From JBDHWG01 sp046328505 (GTDB taxonomy: Bacteria > Chloroflexota > Anaerolineae > Epilineales > JAHCIE01): DNA of 64,000 nucleotides. The notes under the pieces are model-generated. The model was not told the DNA's origin. It did no database searches and was given only the letters and a program-made list of their open reading frames with translations. The stretch covers positions 434,001 to 498,000 of the forward strand of contig JAXLWL010000002.1 in assembly GCA_046328505.1 (NCBI GenBank), in the 5' to 3' direction. This document shows, piece after piece, positions 25,616 to 34,823 of this stretch (positions are counted from its first letter, which is position 1; every line of letters starts with the position of its first letter). The translations under genes were made by a program, and so were the position numbers.

Positions 25616-28600
25616 ATGAGCAATCCAGCGCCAGCCGCCGAAGCCTGGGCCGAGACCGTGATGATCCCAACCTATGGCATTGGGCAGCCGGACAAGAACC
25701 CGATGTTTCTCGAAAAGCGAGTCTACCAGGGAAGCAGCGGCGTTGTCTATCCACACCCGGTGATCGACCGGGTTTTCGACGAGAAGGCCGATAAGCCATA
25801 CACGGCTGTGTTCCTGGAAAACCGCTACCTCAAGATAATGCTCCTGCCGGAGCTTGGCGGGCGCGTCCAGATGGCCCTGGACAAGACGAACGGCTATCAC
25901 TTTATCTACTACAATCGAGTTGTCAAGCCTGCGCTCGTTGGCCTCGCCGGGCCGTGGATTTCCGGCGGTATCGAGTTCAACTGGCCTCAGCATCACCGCC
26001 CCAGTACCTTCGACCCGGTAGACTGGCGCATCGTCAGGAATGAGGACGGAAGCTGCACGGTGTGGTGCTCCGAGACCGAGCGCATGTTCTTCACCAGGGG
26101 CGCGCACGGTTTCACGCTCTACCCCGATCGCGCCTATCTCGAGATAAGCGTTCAGCTCTACAACGGCACCAGCGAGCCGCAGACGTTCCTGTGGTGGGCG
26201 AATCCCGCCGTTCATGTGAACGACGACTACCAATCGGTCTTTCCCCCTGACGTGCACGCCGTGATGGACCACGGCAAGCGCGACGTGAGCGACTTCCCTA
26301 TCGCGACCGGCACCTACTACAAGGTGAACTACGCTCCTGGCACGGATATCTCGCGCTACAAGAACATCCCCGTGCCGACTTCGTACATGGCGTACCACTC
26401 CGACTACGAGTTCCTCGGTGACTACGACCATGGCGCGCACGCGGGGATGTTGCACATCGCCAACCACCATGTCGTGCCCGGCAAGAAGCAGTGGACGTGG
26501 GGCAATGGCGACTTTGGCCGGGCGTGGGACCGCCACCTGACGGACGAGGACGGCCCGTACATCGAGCTAATGTGCGGTGCGTTTACGGACAACCAGCCGG
26601 ACTTCTCGTGGCTGATGCCTGGCGAGGAGAAGCGCTTCACCCAGGTCTTCATGCCGTACAAGCTCGTCGGGCCGGCCAGGAACGCCAGCAGCGACGCGGT
26701 CGTCAACCTGGAGATCGAGGGCGCGTCGGCGAAAATCGGCGTCTACGTGACACGGCCGCGCCGGGTGCGCGTCGAGCTGCGCCGCGCCGGCGAGATTGTC
26801 TGGGAGCGCGAAGAAGACTTGTCGCCTGAGCGCGTCCTGATCGAGACCGCCGTGCTGCCGGCCGAAACGATAGCAACAGATGTCACTCTGCGCGTGTTGG
26901 ATGCCGACACGCGGAGGGAGCTGCTATCCTTCACGCCGCCGTCCCCTGAGCGCGGTCCGATCCCCTCGCCCGCGACGGCCGCGAAGTTGCCTGGCGAACT
27001 CGCCTCCAACGAGGAGTTGTTCCTGAACGGCCTCCACCTGGAGCAGTATCGCCACGCCACCTATGCCCCAGAGCCATACTACGAGGAGGCGCTGCGCCGG
27101 GACCCATACGATAGCCGCTGCCACAATGCGCTCGGCCTGCTCCTCTACCGGCGGGGCAAGTTCGCGGAGGCAGAGGCTCATTTTCGCCAGGCCATCGCCG
27201 GCCTGACGCGCCGCAACCCAAACCCGTACGACGGCGAGCCGTTCTACAACCTGGGGTTGGCGCTCAAGATGCAGGGACGCCACGGGGAAGCCTTCGACGC
27301 CTTCTACAAGGCGGCCTGGAATGCCGCCTGGCAGGACGCCGCGTATTTCGAGCTGGCGCGGCTCGCGGCGCGACGCGGCGCCTATGAAGAGGCGCTCGAC
27401 CTGGCCGGCAACGCGCTCCGTCGTAACTGGTCCCACCACAAGGCGCGCCATCTCAAGATAGCGTTTCTGCGCTATCTCGGCCGACCGGATGCCGCGCTAG
27501 ACGAGGCGGCACTGGCTCTCGACCTCGATCCAATGGATGTCAACGTGATGTGGGAGTGCAAGCTTCTTGCCGGCGATAGCCTCTTCGACGAGGTCATGGT
27601 CCCGGCTCCCCACCGTTATATCGAAGTTGCCCTCGACTACATGGCAGCGGGCCTCTTCGAAGATGCAGTCGCTGTGTTGGATGCCGCGCCCAAGACCGAC
27701 CCGATGGTGCTGTACTTCCTGGCGTACGCACGGCTTCAGGGGGCCGACACTTCCGCCGCCGAGGAAACATTCGCGGCGGCGGCGGCCGCGCCGCCTGACT
27801 ACTGCTTTCCTCACCGCCTGGAGACTGTTCCCGTTCTGGAGACGGCCACGCGGCTGAACCCGTCGGACGCTCGCGCGCCGTACTACCTGGGCAACTTCTG
27901 GTATGCCCACCGACGCTACGAAGAGGCGGTCGCGTGCTGGGAGCGCTCGCGCGACCTCGACCCAATGTTTCCAACGACGCATCGCAACCTTGGCCTGGCC
28001 TACTTCAACAAGCTCCATGACGCTGAGCGGGCGAAGGCCGCCTACGAGCGCGCCTTTGCGCTGAACCCGGACGATGCGCGCGTGCTGTTCGAGCTGGACC
28101 AGCTCGATAGGCGGCTCAACCGCGCGCCGGGCGAGCGGCTTGCGCGCCTGGAAGCCTGTCCCGAGTTGGTCGAGCGCCGCGACGACCTGACTATCGAGAC
28201 CATTACACTGCTCAACATCCACGGACGGCACGCCGAAGCCTACGATGCGCTCATGGCGCGGCGCTTCCATCCCTGGGAGGGCGGCGAGGGCAGGGTAGTC
28301 GGGCAGTACGTCGTGAGCCTCGTCGAACAGGCGAAGACCCTGCTCGCCCAGGGCCGACCGGCGGAGGCGGCCGAGATGCTGGAAAGTGCGACCGACTACC
28401 CGCACAACCTGGGTGAAGGCAAACTACCGAACGCGCAGGAGAACAACATCTGCTATTATCTGGGCCTGGCGCTGGCTGCGCAGGGCCGGCATGACGAGGC
28501 CGCCCGGACGTTCGAAAAAGCCGCTTCCGGCTCGAGCGAGCCGGTGTCGGCCATGTACTACAACGACCAGCCGCCCGACATGATCTTCTACCAGGGGCTT

Positions 28601-28906
28601 GCGCGCCAGCAGCTCGGGCGTGACGCGGAAGGCGCGGCGATCTTCCGAAAGCTCGTGGACTACGGCCAGGCGCACCTGGAGGACGAGGTGAAGATGGACT
28701 ACTTTGCCGTGTCGCTGCCTACCTTCCTTGTCTTCGATGAGGACCTGAACGTGCGCAACCGCATCCACTGTCACTACATTATAGGGCTCGGCTACCTTGG
28801 CCTGGGCAATGCCGCCGAGGCCGACCGCGCCTTCGATGCTGTGCTGGCGCTGGATGCCAATCACCAGGGGGCGCTCCTGCATCGGCGCTGGGCGGTGGTG
28901 TCATGA
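25616..28906 (+). CDS. DUF5107 and tetratricopeptide-repeat protein
   Basis: 1096-residue protein without a signal peptide. Residues ~15-350 match the DUF5107 domain, a galactose-mutarotase-like beta-sandwich type found with carbohydrate loci: KIMLLPELGGRVQMALDKT, GPWISGGIEFNWPQHHRP and TFLWWANPAVHVNDDYQ are diagnostic. A small beta region follows (to ~450), and from ~480 to the end TPR-like pairs repeat (for example YDSRCHNALGLLLYRRGKFAEAEAHFRQA). The activity is not established in my knowledge; a cytosolic sugar-binding or enzymatic role is inferred from the fold. First gene of an eight-gene operon ending at 36640. Confidence 0.85.
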   Translation: MSNPAPAAEAWAETVMIPTYGIGQPDKNPMFLEKRVYQGSSGVVYPHPVIDRVFDEKADKPYTAVFLENRYLKIMLLPELGGRVQMALDKTNGYHFIYYNRVVKPALVGLAGPWISGGIEFNWPQHHRPSTFDPVDWRIVRNEDGSCTVWCSETERMFFTRGAHGFTLYPDRAYLEISVQLYNGTSEPQTFLWWANPAVHVNDDYQSVFPPDVHAVMDHGKRDVSDFPIATGTYYKVNYAPGTDISRYKNIPVPTSYMAYHSDYEFLGDYDHGAHAGMLHIANHHVVPGKKQWTWGNGDFGRAWDRHLTDEDGPYIELMCGAFTDNQPDFSWLMPGEEKRFTQVFMPYKLVGPARNASSDAVVNLEIEGASAKIGVYVTRPRRVRVELRRAGEIVWEREEDLSPERVLIETAVLPAETIATDVTLRVLDADTRRELLSFTPPSPERGPIPSPATAAKLPGELASNEELFLNGLHLEQYRHATYAPEPYYEEALRRDPYDSRCHNALGLLLYRRGKFAEAEAHFRQAIAGLTRRNPNPYDGEPFYNLGLALKMQGRHGEAFDAFYKAAWNAAWQDAAYFELARLAARRGAYEEALDLAGNALRRNWSHHKARHLKIAFLRYLGRPDAALDEAALALDLDPMDVNVMWECKLLAGDSLFDEVMVPAPHRYIEVALDYMAAGLFEDAVAVLDAAPKTDPMVLYFLAYARLQGADTSAAEETFAAAAAAPPDYCFPHRLETVPVLETATRLNPSDARAPYYLGNFWYAHRRYEEAVACWERSRDLDPMFPTTHRNLGLAYFNKLHDAERAKAAYERAFALNPDDARVLFELDQLDRRLNRAPGERLARLEACPELVERRDDLTIETITLLNIHGRHAEAYDALMARRFHPWEGGEGRVVGQYVVSLVEQAKTLLAQGRPAEAAEMLESATDYPHNLGEGKLPNAQENNICYYLGLALAAQGRHDEAARTFEKAASGSSEPVSAMYYNDQPPDMIFYQGLARQQLGRDAEGAAIFRKLVDYGQAHLEDEVKMDYFAVSLPTFLVFDEDLNVRNRIHCHYIIGLGYLGLGNAAEADRAFDAVLALDANHQGALLHRRWAVVS

Positions 28907-30477
28907 GCGGGCTTGCTGCGAAGGATGTGCTCGCGCTGGAGAGCCATCTCCAGCGCCTCCGACGAGCGGCGGAGTGGCAACTCCGCCGCGAGCGAGATGC
29001 AGCAATATCCACGAACGGGCCACCAGTCGCTTCCCCGGCCAAAGAACGACTGAAGTCGCTACTACAGTATGTCTGCGTCTTGCCTGTTCTCGCTGTTCTT
29101 CTCCTTACGGCGGGCTGCCGCGTTCAGGAGTCGCCGGCGCCACCGTCTGGCCTGGCCCGCGCCAAGGTCGAAACCCAGCCCGTCGCCGGCGGCCCAACCG
29201 TGTTGCGTAGCGGGATCACGCTGCGCAAGGTGCTTGGGGTCGGCGGCGGCAATATCAAGCTGGCGCGCAATCCGGCCGACGGCAAGCTCTACTTCCTGCA
29301 CCCAACCAACGGCCTGTTTCGAGTGGATCTGACCGCGCCCGCGAAGGCAGATAAGGTGCAGGCGAAGAAAGACATCGTTGCCGACGGCGATCCGGCGGGC
29401 ATGGCGTTCGGGCCTGACGGCACGCTCTACGTGACCGTAAACAAGAAGGTTGGGACGAAGCAGACTCAGGCGATCGTGCGGCGCGGCAAGCCCAACGCAT
29501 CGGGCGCGTTCGACTGGCAGACGGTGTCCACTACTGAGCCTTACCAGCTCAGCAACACGAACTTCGACCACCTTGTCAATGGGATCACGGTGAGCCCCGA
29601 CGGCAAGTGGCTGTACTACAACAGCGGGTCGCGCACCGACCACGGCGAGGTCGAAACCAACGGCCTCACGTTCCCCGACCTGCGCGAGGTACCGCTGACG
29701 TCGGCGATCTTCCGCGTGCCCGCCGACGCGACCAACCTGACGCTCCCGGCCGACGAGGCGGCGCTCAAGCCGTACATGTTCGCCGACGGCACGCGCAACG
29801 CCTTCGACCTGAAGTTCGCCCCGAACGGCGACCTGATTGCGGTGGACAACGGTCCGGACGCCGACTATCCAGATGAGCTTAACTGGATTCGGGAAGGCCA
29901 GCACTACGGGTTCCCGTGGCGTTTCGGCGCCCAGGACAATCCGCAGCGGTCTCCTGACTACGACCCCATGAAGGACCACCGCCTGTCGACCGATTTCGTT
30001 GCAGTCAAGAACGGTACATACCGCAACGACCCCGGCTTCCCGAAGCCGCCTGTCGCCCAGTTCACCGATCCCATCGCGAATCTGGGGCCGGACGCGGCCC
30101 AGTACCGCAGCGACGACGGCCAACAGCACGACGCGGGGGCCGAGAGCAAACCGCTGAACACGTTCACGCCGCATCGGTCGCCGCTTGGCCTCGCGTTCAT
30201 CACAGGCGACAAGATGCCATCCGATCTGCGCGGCGATGGGAACAACACACTGACGGCGTTCCTGACGAGCTGGGGGGCGGCGGGTGGCACGCTTCAGGAC
30301 AAGGGCCAGGATCTGCTCTACCTCAAACTGAACAAGCGCGGCGACAACTACGAAGCGGCGACGACCCAGATAGCGCGCGGCTTCAAGAACCCGATCGATA
30401 CCGCGCTGATAGACAACCACCTGTACGTCCTGGAGTTTGGCGACGCGGGGTCTATCTGGGAGCTTACTTTCGAATAG
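28903..30477 (+). CDS. Sorbosone/PQQ-dependent sugar dehydrogenase-like lipoprotein
   Basis: 524-residue beta-propeller protein of the glucose/sorbosone dehydrogenase family. A hydrophobic segment with lipobox LLLTAGC lies at about 64-70, followed by the propeller: PAGMAFGPDGTLYVT, NGITVSPDGKWLYYNSGSR, ADGTRNAFDLKFAPNGDLIAVDNGPDADYPDELNWI and GQHYGFPWRFG. The ATG overlaps the preceding stop as ATGA, giving an unusually long 48-residue hydrophilic tail before the signal sequence. A later non-ATG start may be real. Probably exported and oxidising a sugar, but PQQ use is unproven. Confidence 0.82.
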   Translation: MSGLAAKDVLALESHLQRLRRAAEWQLRRERDAAISTNGPPVASPAKERLKSLLQYVCVLPVLAVLLLTAGCRVQESPAPPSGLARAKVETQPVAGGPTVLRSGITLRKVLGVGGGNIKLARNPADGKLYFLHPTNGLFRVDLTAPAKADKVQAKKDIVADGDPAGMAFGPDGTLYVTVNKKVGTKQTQAIVRRGKPNASGAFDWQTVSTTEPYQLSNTNFDHLVNGITVSPDGKWLYYNSGSRTDHGEVETNGLTFPDLREVPLTSAIFRVPADATNLTLPADEAALKPYMFADGTRNAFDLKFAPNGDLIAVDNGPDADYPDELNWIREGQHYGFPWRFGAQDNPQRSPDYDPMKDHRLSTDFVAVKNGTYRNDPGFPKPPVAQFTDPIANLGPDAAQYRSDDGQQHDAGAESKPLNTFTPHRSPLGLAFITGDKMPSDLRGDGNNTLTAFLTSWGAAGGTLQDKGQDLLYLKLNKRGDNYEAATTQIARGFKNPIDTALIDNHLYVLEFGDAGSIWELTFE

Positions 30478-30540
30478 CGGGCACGCGCCCGTTGGTACGA
30501 TAGCTCCGGCATTGCGCCGGAACATGGAGAGCCAGGACAC

Positions 30541-31719
30541 ATGCGCATCACCGATATCAAGAACTACCCGGTCTGGGTAGGCGTTCGCAACCAGCTTGTG
30601 GTCAAGGTGGAGACAGACGAAGGCATCTACGGCCTGGGGGAGGCGGGGCTCAGCGGGCGCGAGCTGGCCGTCATGGGCGCGGTCAACCACTTCCGCGAGT
30701 TTCTCATCGGCCAGGACCCCATGCAGCGCGGCCGCATCTGGCAGGAGCTGTACCGCAGCCAGTACTTCGAGGGCGGGCGCGTCCTGCTCGCCGCCCAGAG
30801 CGCGATTGACATTGCCCTGCACGACATCGTCGGCAAGGCGCTCGGCGTTCCCGTCTACCAACTGCTCGGCGGGAAGCACCGCGACGTCATCCCGTGCTTC
30901 GCCACCGCGCCGGGCGGGACAGGCGAGCACATGCTCGAGGGTATGCAGATCCTGGTCAACGCGGGCTGGAAAGTCATCCGAACCACGCCCTTTTCGCTGA
31001 GCGGCCCCGACATGCCGAGTATCTTCGAGCCGCGCGAGAGCATCGGTCCAACGGCGCGCTGGCTCGTCAAAGCGCGGGAGGTCGTCGGCAGCGACATCAC
31101 CCTGGGCATAGACTACCACCATCGGCTCAGCATCGCCGAGACCGCCTCGTTCTGCCAGCGCATGCCGATGGGGACGCTCGACTTCATCGAGGAGCCGATC
31201 CGCGACGAGACGCCCGAGGCCTACGCGGCGCTGCGCCAACTCACCGACGTGCCGTTCGCCGTTGGTGAGGAGTTCGCCAGCAAGTGGCAGTTCCTGCCGT
31301 ATATCGAGCGCCACCTGACCGACTTCGCGCGCGTGGACATCTGCAATGTGGGCGGATTTACCGAGGCCATGAAGGTCGCTGGGTGGGCGGAAGCGCACTA
31401 CATTGACCTGATGCCCCACAACCCGCTCGGGCCGGTCTGCACCGCGGCGACGATCCACCTGGCCGCTGCTGTGCCGAACTTTGCGTGGCTCGAAGTTCGG
31501 GCGACTCAAACTGAGAATCTGTACTACGGCGACCGCGGCGTCAACGACGCAGACGTTCTGTTCCCCGTCCAGCCGCGGCTCGTCGGCAATTCGTTCCCGG
31601 TTCTCGACAGCCCGGGCCTGGGCGTCGAGCTCGACGAGGAGCGCGCTAAGGCGCAGACCTGGCGGTTCTGGGAAGCGCCCCATTGGCGGCGCGCCGACGG
31701 CTCAGTGCAGAACTGGTGA
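30541..31719 (+). CDS. Galactonate-dehydratase-like enolase-superfamily enzyme
   Basis: 392 residues of the mandelate racemase/muconate lactonizing family, closest in style to D-galactonate dehydratase. Asp191-x-His193 (IDYHH), metal-site Glu217/218 (FIEEPI), Glu243/244 (GEEF) and His293 (MPHNPLGPVC) are in place; the HNPLGP string after the catalytic His is typical of DgoD-like enzymes. GGAGAG lies upstream of the ATG. Third gene of the operon, before a lactonase, consistent with an oxidative sugar route: sugar to lactone, aldonate, then 2-keto-3-deoxy acid. Confidence 0.85.
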   Translation: MRITDIKNYPVWVGVRNQLVVKVETDEGIYGLGEAGLSGRELAVMGAVNHFREFLIGQDPMQRGRIWQELYRSQYFEGGRVLLAAQSAIDIALHDIVGKALGVPVYQLLGGKHRDVIPCFATAPGGTGEHMLEGMQILVNAGWKVIRTTPFSLSGPDMPSIFEPRESIGPTARWLVKAREVVGSDITLGIDYHHRLSIAETASFCQRMPMGTLDFIEEPIRDETPEAYAALRQLTDVPFAVGEEFASKWQFLPYIERHLTDFARVDICNVGGFTEAMKVAGWAEAHYIDLMPHNPLGPVCTAATIHLAAAVPNFAWLEVRATQTENLYYGDRGVNDADVLFPVQPRLVGNSFPVLDSPGLGVELDEERAKAQTWRFWEAPHWRRADGSVQNW

Positions 31720-31724
31720 TAGCC

Positions 31725-32798
31725 ATGACAGCCACAAATCAAGCTCTGGTGTTCGTGAGCGGCTACGCGCCGGCCGATAAACCGGGCATACAGGCGTGCT
31801 GGTTTGACTCGGCCGCCGGCGCGCTCACGCCCGATGGCTCGGTCACAGGCATTCTCAACCCGTCCTACCTGGCGGTACATCCCAACGGCCACTGGCTCTA
31901 CGCCGTCAGCGAGACGAGCATGGCCGGCGACAACAGGTACGGTGAAGTGTGCGCCGTGCGCTTTGAGCGCGAACCGTTCCGCGCGGAGATCGTCAATCAG
32001 CAGTCCACCCGCGGGGACCACCCATGCCATCTGATGCTCGACACAGTTGGCCGCTGGCTGATAGCCTGCAACTACAGCTCCGGCAGTGTGAGCGTGTTTC
32101 CCATTGGGGATGATGGCGCGCTCGGGGAAATGACTGACCTGGTGCAGCACGAGGGCAGCGGCGCTCATCCGGAGCGCCAGAAAGGGCCACACGCCCACTC
32201 GGCTACGCTTTCGCCGAACGACCGCTACGTCATCGTCGCTGACCTGGGAACCGACGAACTCCAGGTCTATGTGCTCGACACAAGCCAGGGCAAGCTCGGC
32301 TCGCACACGCACATTCCCGCGCGGCCGGGCGCCGGTCCACGCCATGTGGCCTTTCATCCCAATGGGCGCGTCATGTATGTCGCGAATGAGCTGGACAGCA
32401 CTGTGAGCGTCTGCGACTTCGACCCGGCGACGGGCGCGCTCGCCGAGCAACAGTGGCTCAGCACGCTGCACGAACCAAACCCCGGCAACACAGTCGCCGA
32501 CATCCATGTCTCGCCGTTGGGGGACCGGGTGTATGTCTCGAATCGCGGCGACAACACCATTGCGGTCTTCGCCGCTGACGGCGAGGGGCGCCTCGACCGA
32601 GTCGCTATCGCATCCTGCGGTGGCAACTGGCCGCGCTGCTTCGCGGTCGCGCCGGATGGAGATTTTATGCTCGTCGCCAACCAGTACAGTCATGAGGTGG
32701 TCGTGCTGCCGCTCCAGCCAGGCGGGCTTGAAGTCGGCGACCCTGTGGCGCGTGTTCCTGTCGCCGGTGCGTCGTATGTCGGTTTCGTCCGCCCGTGA
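31725..32798 (+). CDS. Lactonase, 6-phosphogluconolactonase (YbhE/Pgl) family
   Basis: 357-residue seven-bladed beta-propeller lactonase. Repeats such as NPSYLAVHPNGHWLYAVSE, GPRHVAFHPNGRVMYVANELDSTVSV and RVYVSNRGDNTIAVF mark the family, and HAHSATLSPNDRYVIVADLGTDEL holds the usual active-site region. Hydrolyses a sugar lactone; in this operon an unphosphorylated lactone produced by the sorbosone-dehydrogenase-like protein is as plausible as 6-phosphogluconolactone. Start ATG at 31725, 5 bp after the dehydratase stop. Confidence 0.85.
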   Translation: MTATNQALVFVSGYAPADKPGIQACWFDSAAGALTPDGSVTGILNPSYLAVHPNGHWLYAVSETSMAGDNRYGEVCAVRFEREPFRAEIVNQQSTRGDHPCHLMLDTVGRWLIACNYSSGSVSVFPIGDDGALGEMTDLVQHEGSGAHPERQKGPHAHSATLSPNDRYVIVADLGTDELQVYVLDTSQGKLGSHTHIPARPGAGPRHVAFHPNGRVMYVANELDSTVSVCDFDPATGALAEQQWLSTLHEPNPGNTVADIHVSPLGDRVYVSNRGDNTIAVFAADGEGRLDRVAIASCGGNWPRCFAVAPDGDFMLVANQYSHEVVVLPLQPGGLEVGDPVARVPVAGASYVGFVRP

Positions 32799-33802
32799 CG
32801 CCGACGATGCTGGTTGTCGGCGTGGACGGCGGCGGCTCGACGACCCGGGCCGTGCTTGTTGACTCCACCGGTCACGTCCTGGGGCTGGGATACGCCGGAC
32901 CCTCCAACTACGATGACGTCGGCGTGGGCGTGGCCGAAGAAAACATAGGGCGAGCGGTTTCGTCTGCGTGGCACGCCACCGGTCAAGCCTTCCGTCCCGC
33001 CGACGCTGCATTCTTCGGCATGGCCGGTGTCGTCTCCGACGCCGACCGCGACACCATTCACGCGATGGCGCGGGCGCTTGACATTGCTCCCCCTGAGACT
33101 GTCGGGGTTGATCACGACATCCGCATCGCGCTGGCCGGCGGCCTCGGAGGGCGAGAAGGTATCGCTCTTATCGTCGGCACCGGCAGCTCATGCTACGGCC
33201 GCCGCAGGGATGGCCGCGAGTGGCGGGCGGGCGGCTGGGGCTATCTGCTGGACGACCTTGGCGGCGGCTACTATTTGGGTCTCCAGGGACTTGTCGCGCT
33301 GACGCGAGCGGCGGATGGCCGCGGCGCGGCGACCGCTTTGACCGAGCCGCTGCTACGCGCTCTGCGCCTCGCCGACCCGCAGGATATCATGCGCCGCCTC
33401 TACCACGAGGGTTTCGAAGACACCCGAAACGGCATGACCCGCGCTGAAATCGCTTCCCTGGCGCCCATCGTATTGAGTATTGCGGTCGCTGGGGATGCCG
33501 TCGCGGGCGCGATCGTCGAACATGGAGTAGACGAACTGGCGTTGATGGTGGAGACTGTCGCGCGCGAGCTTGCCTTCGACGGGCGGAGCGTGCCGGTGAC
33601 AGCAGTCGGCGGGCTGGCTCAATCGGGCGATGCCTACAAAGGGTGGCTGTACCCGGCGATTCGCCGGCGCGTGCCTCACGCCGATATACACGAGCCTGTA
33701 CTATCGCCGGTGCTCGGAGCGGCGCTGCTAGCCCTGGATCTGCGTGGCGTCGCGGTGTCTGAGGCGATCATCTCGCGCATGGCTGCTCCGGCAGCCGTTT
33801 GA
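32795..33802 (+). CDS. BadF/BadG-type ATPase, N-acetylglucosamine-kinase-like sugar kinase
   Basis: 335-residue actin-fold kinase of the BadF/BadG/BcrA/BcrD family. Phosphate-1 loop VGVDGGGSTTRAVLVD at about residues 8-23, phosphate-2 ALIVGTGSSCYGRR, and adenosine segment TAVGGLAQSGDAYKGWL. Members phosphorylate amino sugars such as GlcNAc or glucosamine. GTG start at 32795 overlaps the lactonase stop (GTGA); an ATG at 32807 is an alternative. In this setting a hexose substrate would feed the isomerases downstream, but the specificity is not evident. Confidence 0.82.
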   Translation: MTPTMLVVGVDGGGSTTRAVLVDSTGHVLGLGYAGPSNYDDVGVGVAEENIGRAVSSAWHATGQAFRPADAAFFGMAGVVSDADRDTIHAMARALDIAPPETVGVDHDIRIALAGGLGGREGIALIVGTGSSCYGRRRDGREWRAGGWGYLLDDLGGGYYLGLQGLVALTRAADGRGAATALTEPLLRALRLADPQDIMRRLYHEGFEDTRNGMTRAEIASLAPIVLSIAVAGDAVAGAIVEHGVDELALMVETVARELAFDGRSVPVTAVGGLAQSGDAYKGWLYPAIRRRVPHADIHEPVLSPVLGAALLALDLRGVAVSEAIISRMAAPAAV

Positions 33803-33819
33803 CTACCAAGGATCTGACT

Positions 33820-34434
33820 ATGAATGCTATGGAGAGCCACCTCGACCTGGCCGGCGGGCTGATTGTCGGGCAGCCCATGGTTCAGCGGCGGCTGAGCGAC
33901 TTGCGCGGCGCTTTCGACGATGCTGCGGCTTACGACGCGGCCCTGGCGCAGGGCGATCCGCTCGTCTACACGGTTTCGTCCGTCGAGACGGGCGACGGAG
34001 CTGGCGACCTGCACTACGGTCTCGGCCTGATCATGCCTGGACAGGTCGGCGGCGAGTACTATCTGACGAAGGGCCATATTCATCGCTGGCGGGACGCCGC
34101 CGAGGTCTATGTCGGGTTAGGCGGTGAGGGCATGATGCTGCTGGAAGACGAAGCGACCGGTGAGAGCCGCGCGCTTCGCCTGGCGGCCGGCATCGTCGTC
34201 TATGTGCCGCCGCATACGTTCCACCGAACGATGAACACCGGTTTGACGCCGCTGACCTACCTGGGGGTGTACCCGGCGCAGGCCGGGCACGACTATGGCG
34301 CGCAGGCCGAGCGCAATTTCCGCCGGGTGGTGGTTGACATAAATGGCGTTGCGGCCGTCCTGGACCGCGAGGCGTGGCGGGTGGCGCGCAACGGCGCCTA
34401 CGCGCAGGCCGATGAGAATAAGAGTAGCATATGA
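33820..34434 (+). CDS. Cupin-type glucose-6-phosphate isomerase
   Basis: 204-residue cupin of the archaeal-type phosphoglucose isomerase family (PF06560), converting glucose 6-phosphate and fructose 6-phosphate. Metal ligands as in the Pyrococcus enzyme: His86 and His88 (KGHIHRW), Glu95 and His135 (PPHTFHRT), with the LTYLGVYPAQAGHDYG tail. ATG at 33820 follows AAGGA; an overlapping TTG at 33799 is less likely. Cytosolic; the bacterial occurrence beside other isomerases is notable. Confidence 0.87.
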   Translation: MNAMESHLDLAGGLIVGQPMVQRRLSDLRGAFDDAAAYDAALAQGDPLVYTVSSVETGDGAGDLHYGLGLIMPGQVGGEYYLTKGHIHRWRDAAEVYVGLGGEGMMLLEDEATGESRALRLAAGIVVYVPPHTFHRTMNTGLTPLTYLGVYPAQAGHDYGAQAERNFRRVVVDINGVAAVLDREAWRVARNGAYAQADENKSSI

Positions 34435-34823
34435 CCGACTACGTAACAAAGCCGATTCCCGACGAAGTGCCGCCGATTGGCCGCGTTGAGCGCCCGTGGG
34501 GCTCGTTCAGCCAGTACGCTCACAACCAGGAGGTGACAGTCAGCCTGATGACCGTCAAGCCAGGCCAGCGTCTGAGCCTCCAGTCCCACACGGGCCGCGC
34601 CGAGCTGTGGATTGTTCTCGACGATGGGGCGGTGGTCCAGGTGGGCGACGATGTGCTCTACCCCAGCGCCGGCGATGAGATCTGGATCAGGGCACAGACA
34701 CGCCACCGCCTCACTAGCGCCGGCCCGGCCGTTCGTGTGCTCGAGGTGGCCTTCGGCAACTGGCAGCAGGCGGACATTGCGCGCTATGACGACGACTACC
34801 AGCGCCCCGACCAGGGCGAATGA
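34431..34823 (+). CDS. Cupin mannose-6-phosphate isomerase, type II C-terminal domain-like
   Basis: 130-residue single cupin matching the C-terminal isomerase domain of the bifunctional mannose-1-phosphate guanylyltransferase/mannose-6-phosphate isomerase. RPWGSFSQYA, VKPGQRLSLQSHTGRAELWIVLDDG and VLEVAFGNWQQADIARYDDDY are diagnostic. It lacks the nucleotidyltransferase half, which is common for stand-alone copies. Overlaps the previous stop as ATGA. Likely interconverts mannose 6-phosphate and fructose 6-phosphate. Confidence 0.87.
   Translation: MTDYVTKPIPDEVPPIGRVERPWGSFSQYAHNQEVTVSLMTVKPGQRLSLQSHTGRAELWIVLDDGAVVQVGDDVLYPSAGDEIWIRAQTRHRLTSAGPAVRVLEVAFGNWQQADIARYDDDYQRPDQGE

Noticed and set aside
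29062..31683. 873-residue open frame on the minus strand
   Set aside because: Antisense to the dehydrogenase-like and dehydratase genes, which have recognisable domains, ribosome sites and overlaps. Shadow frame.
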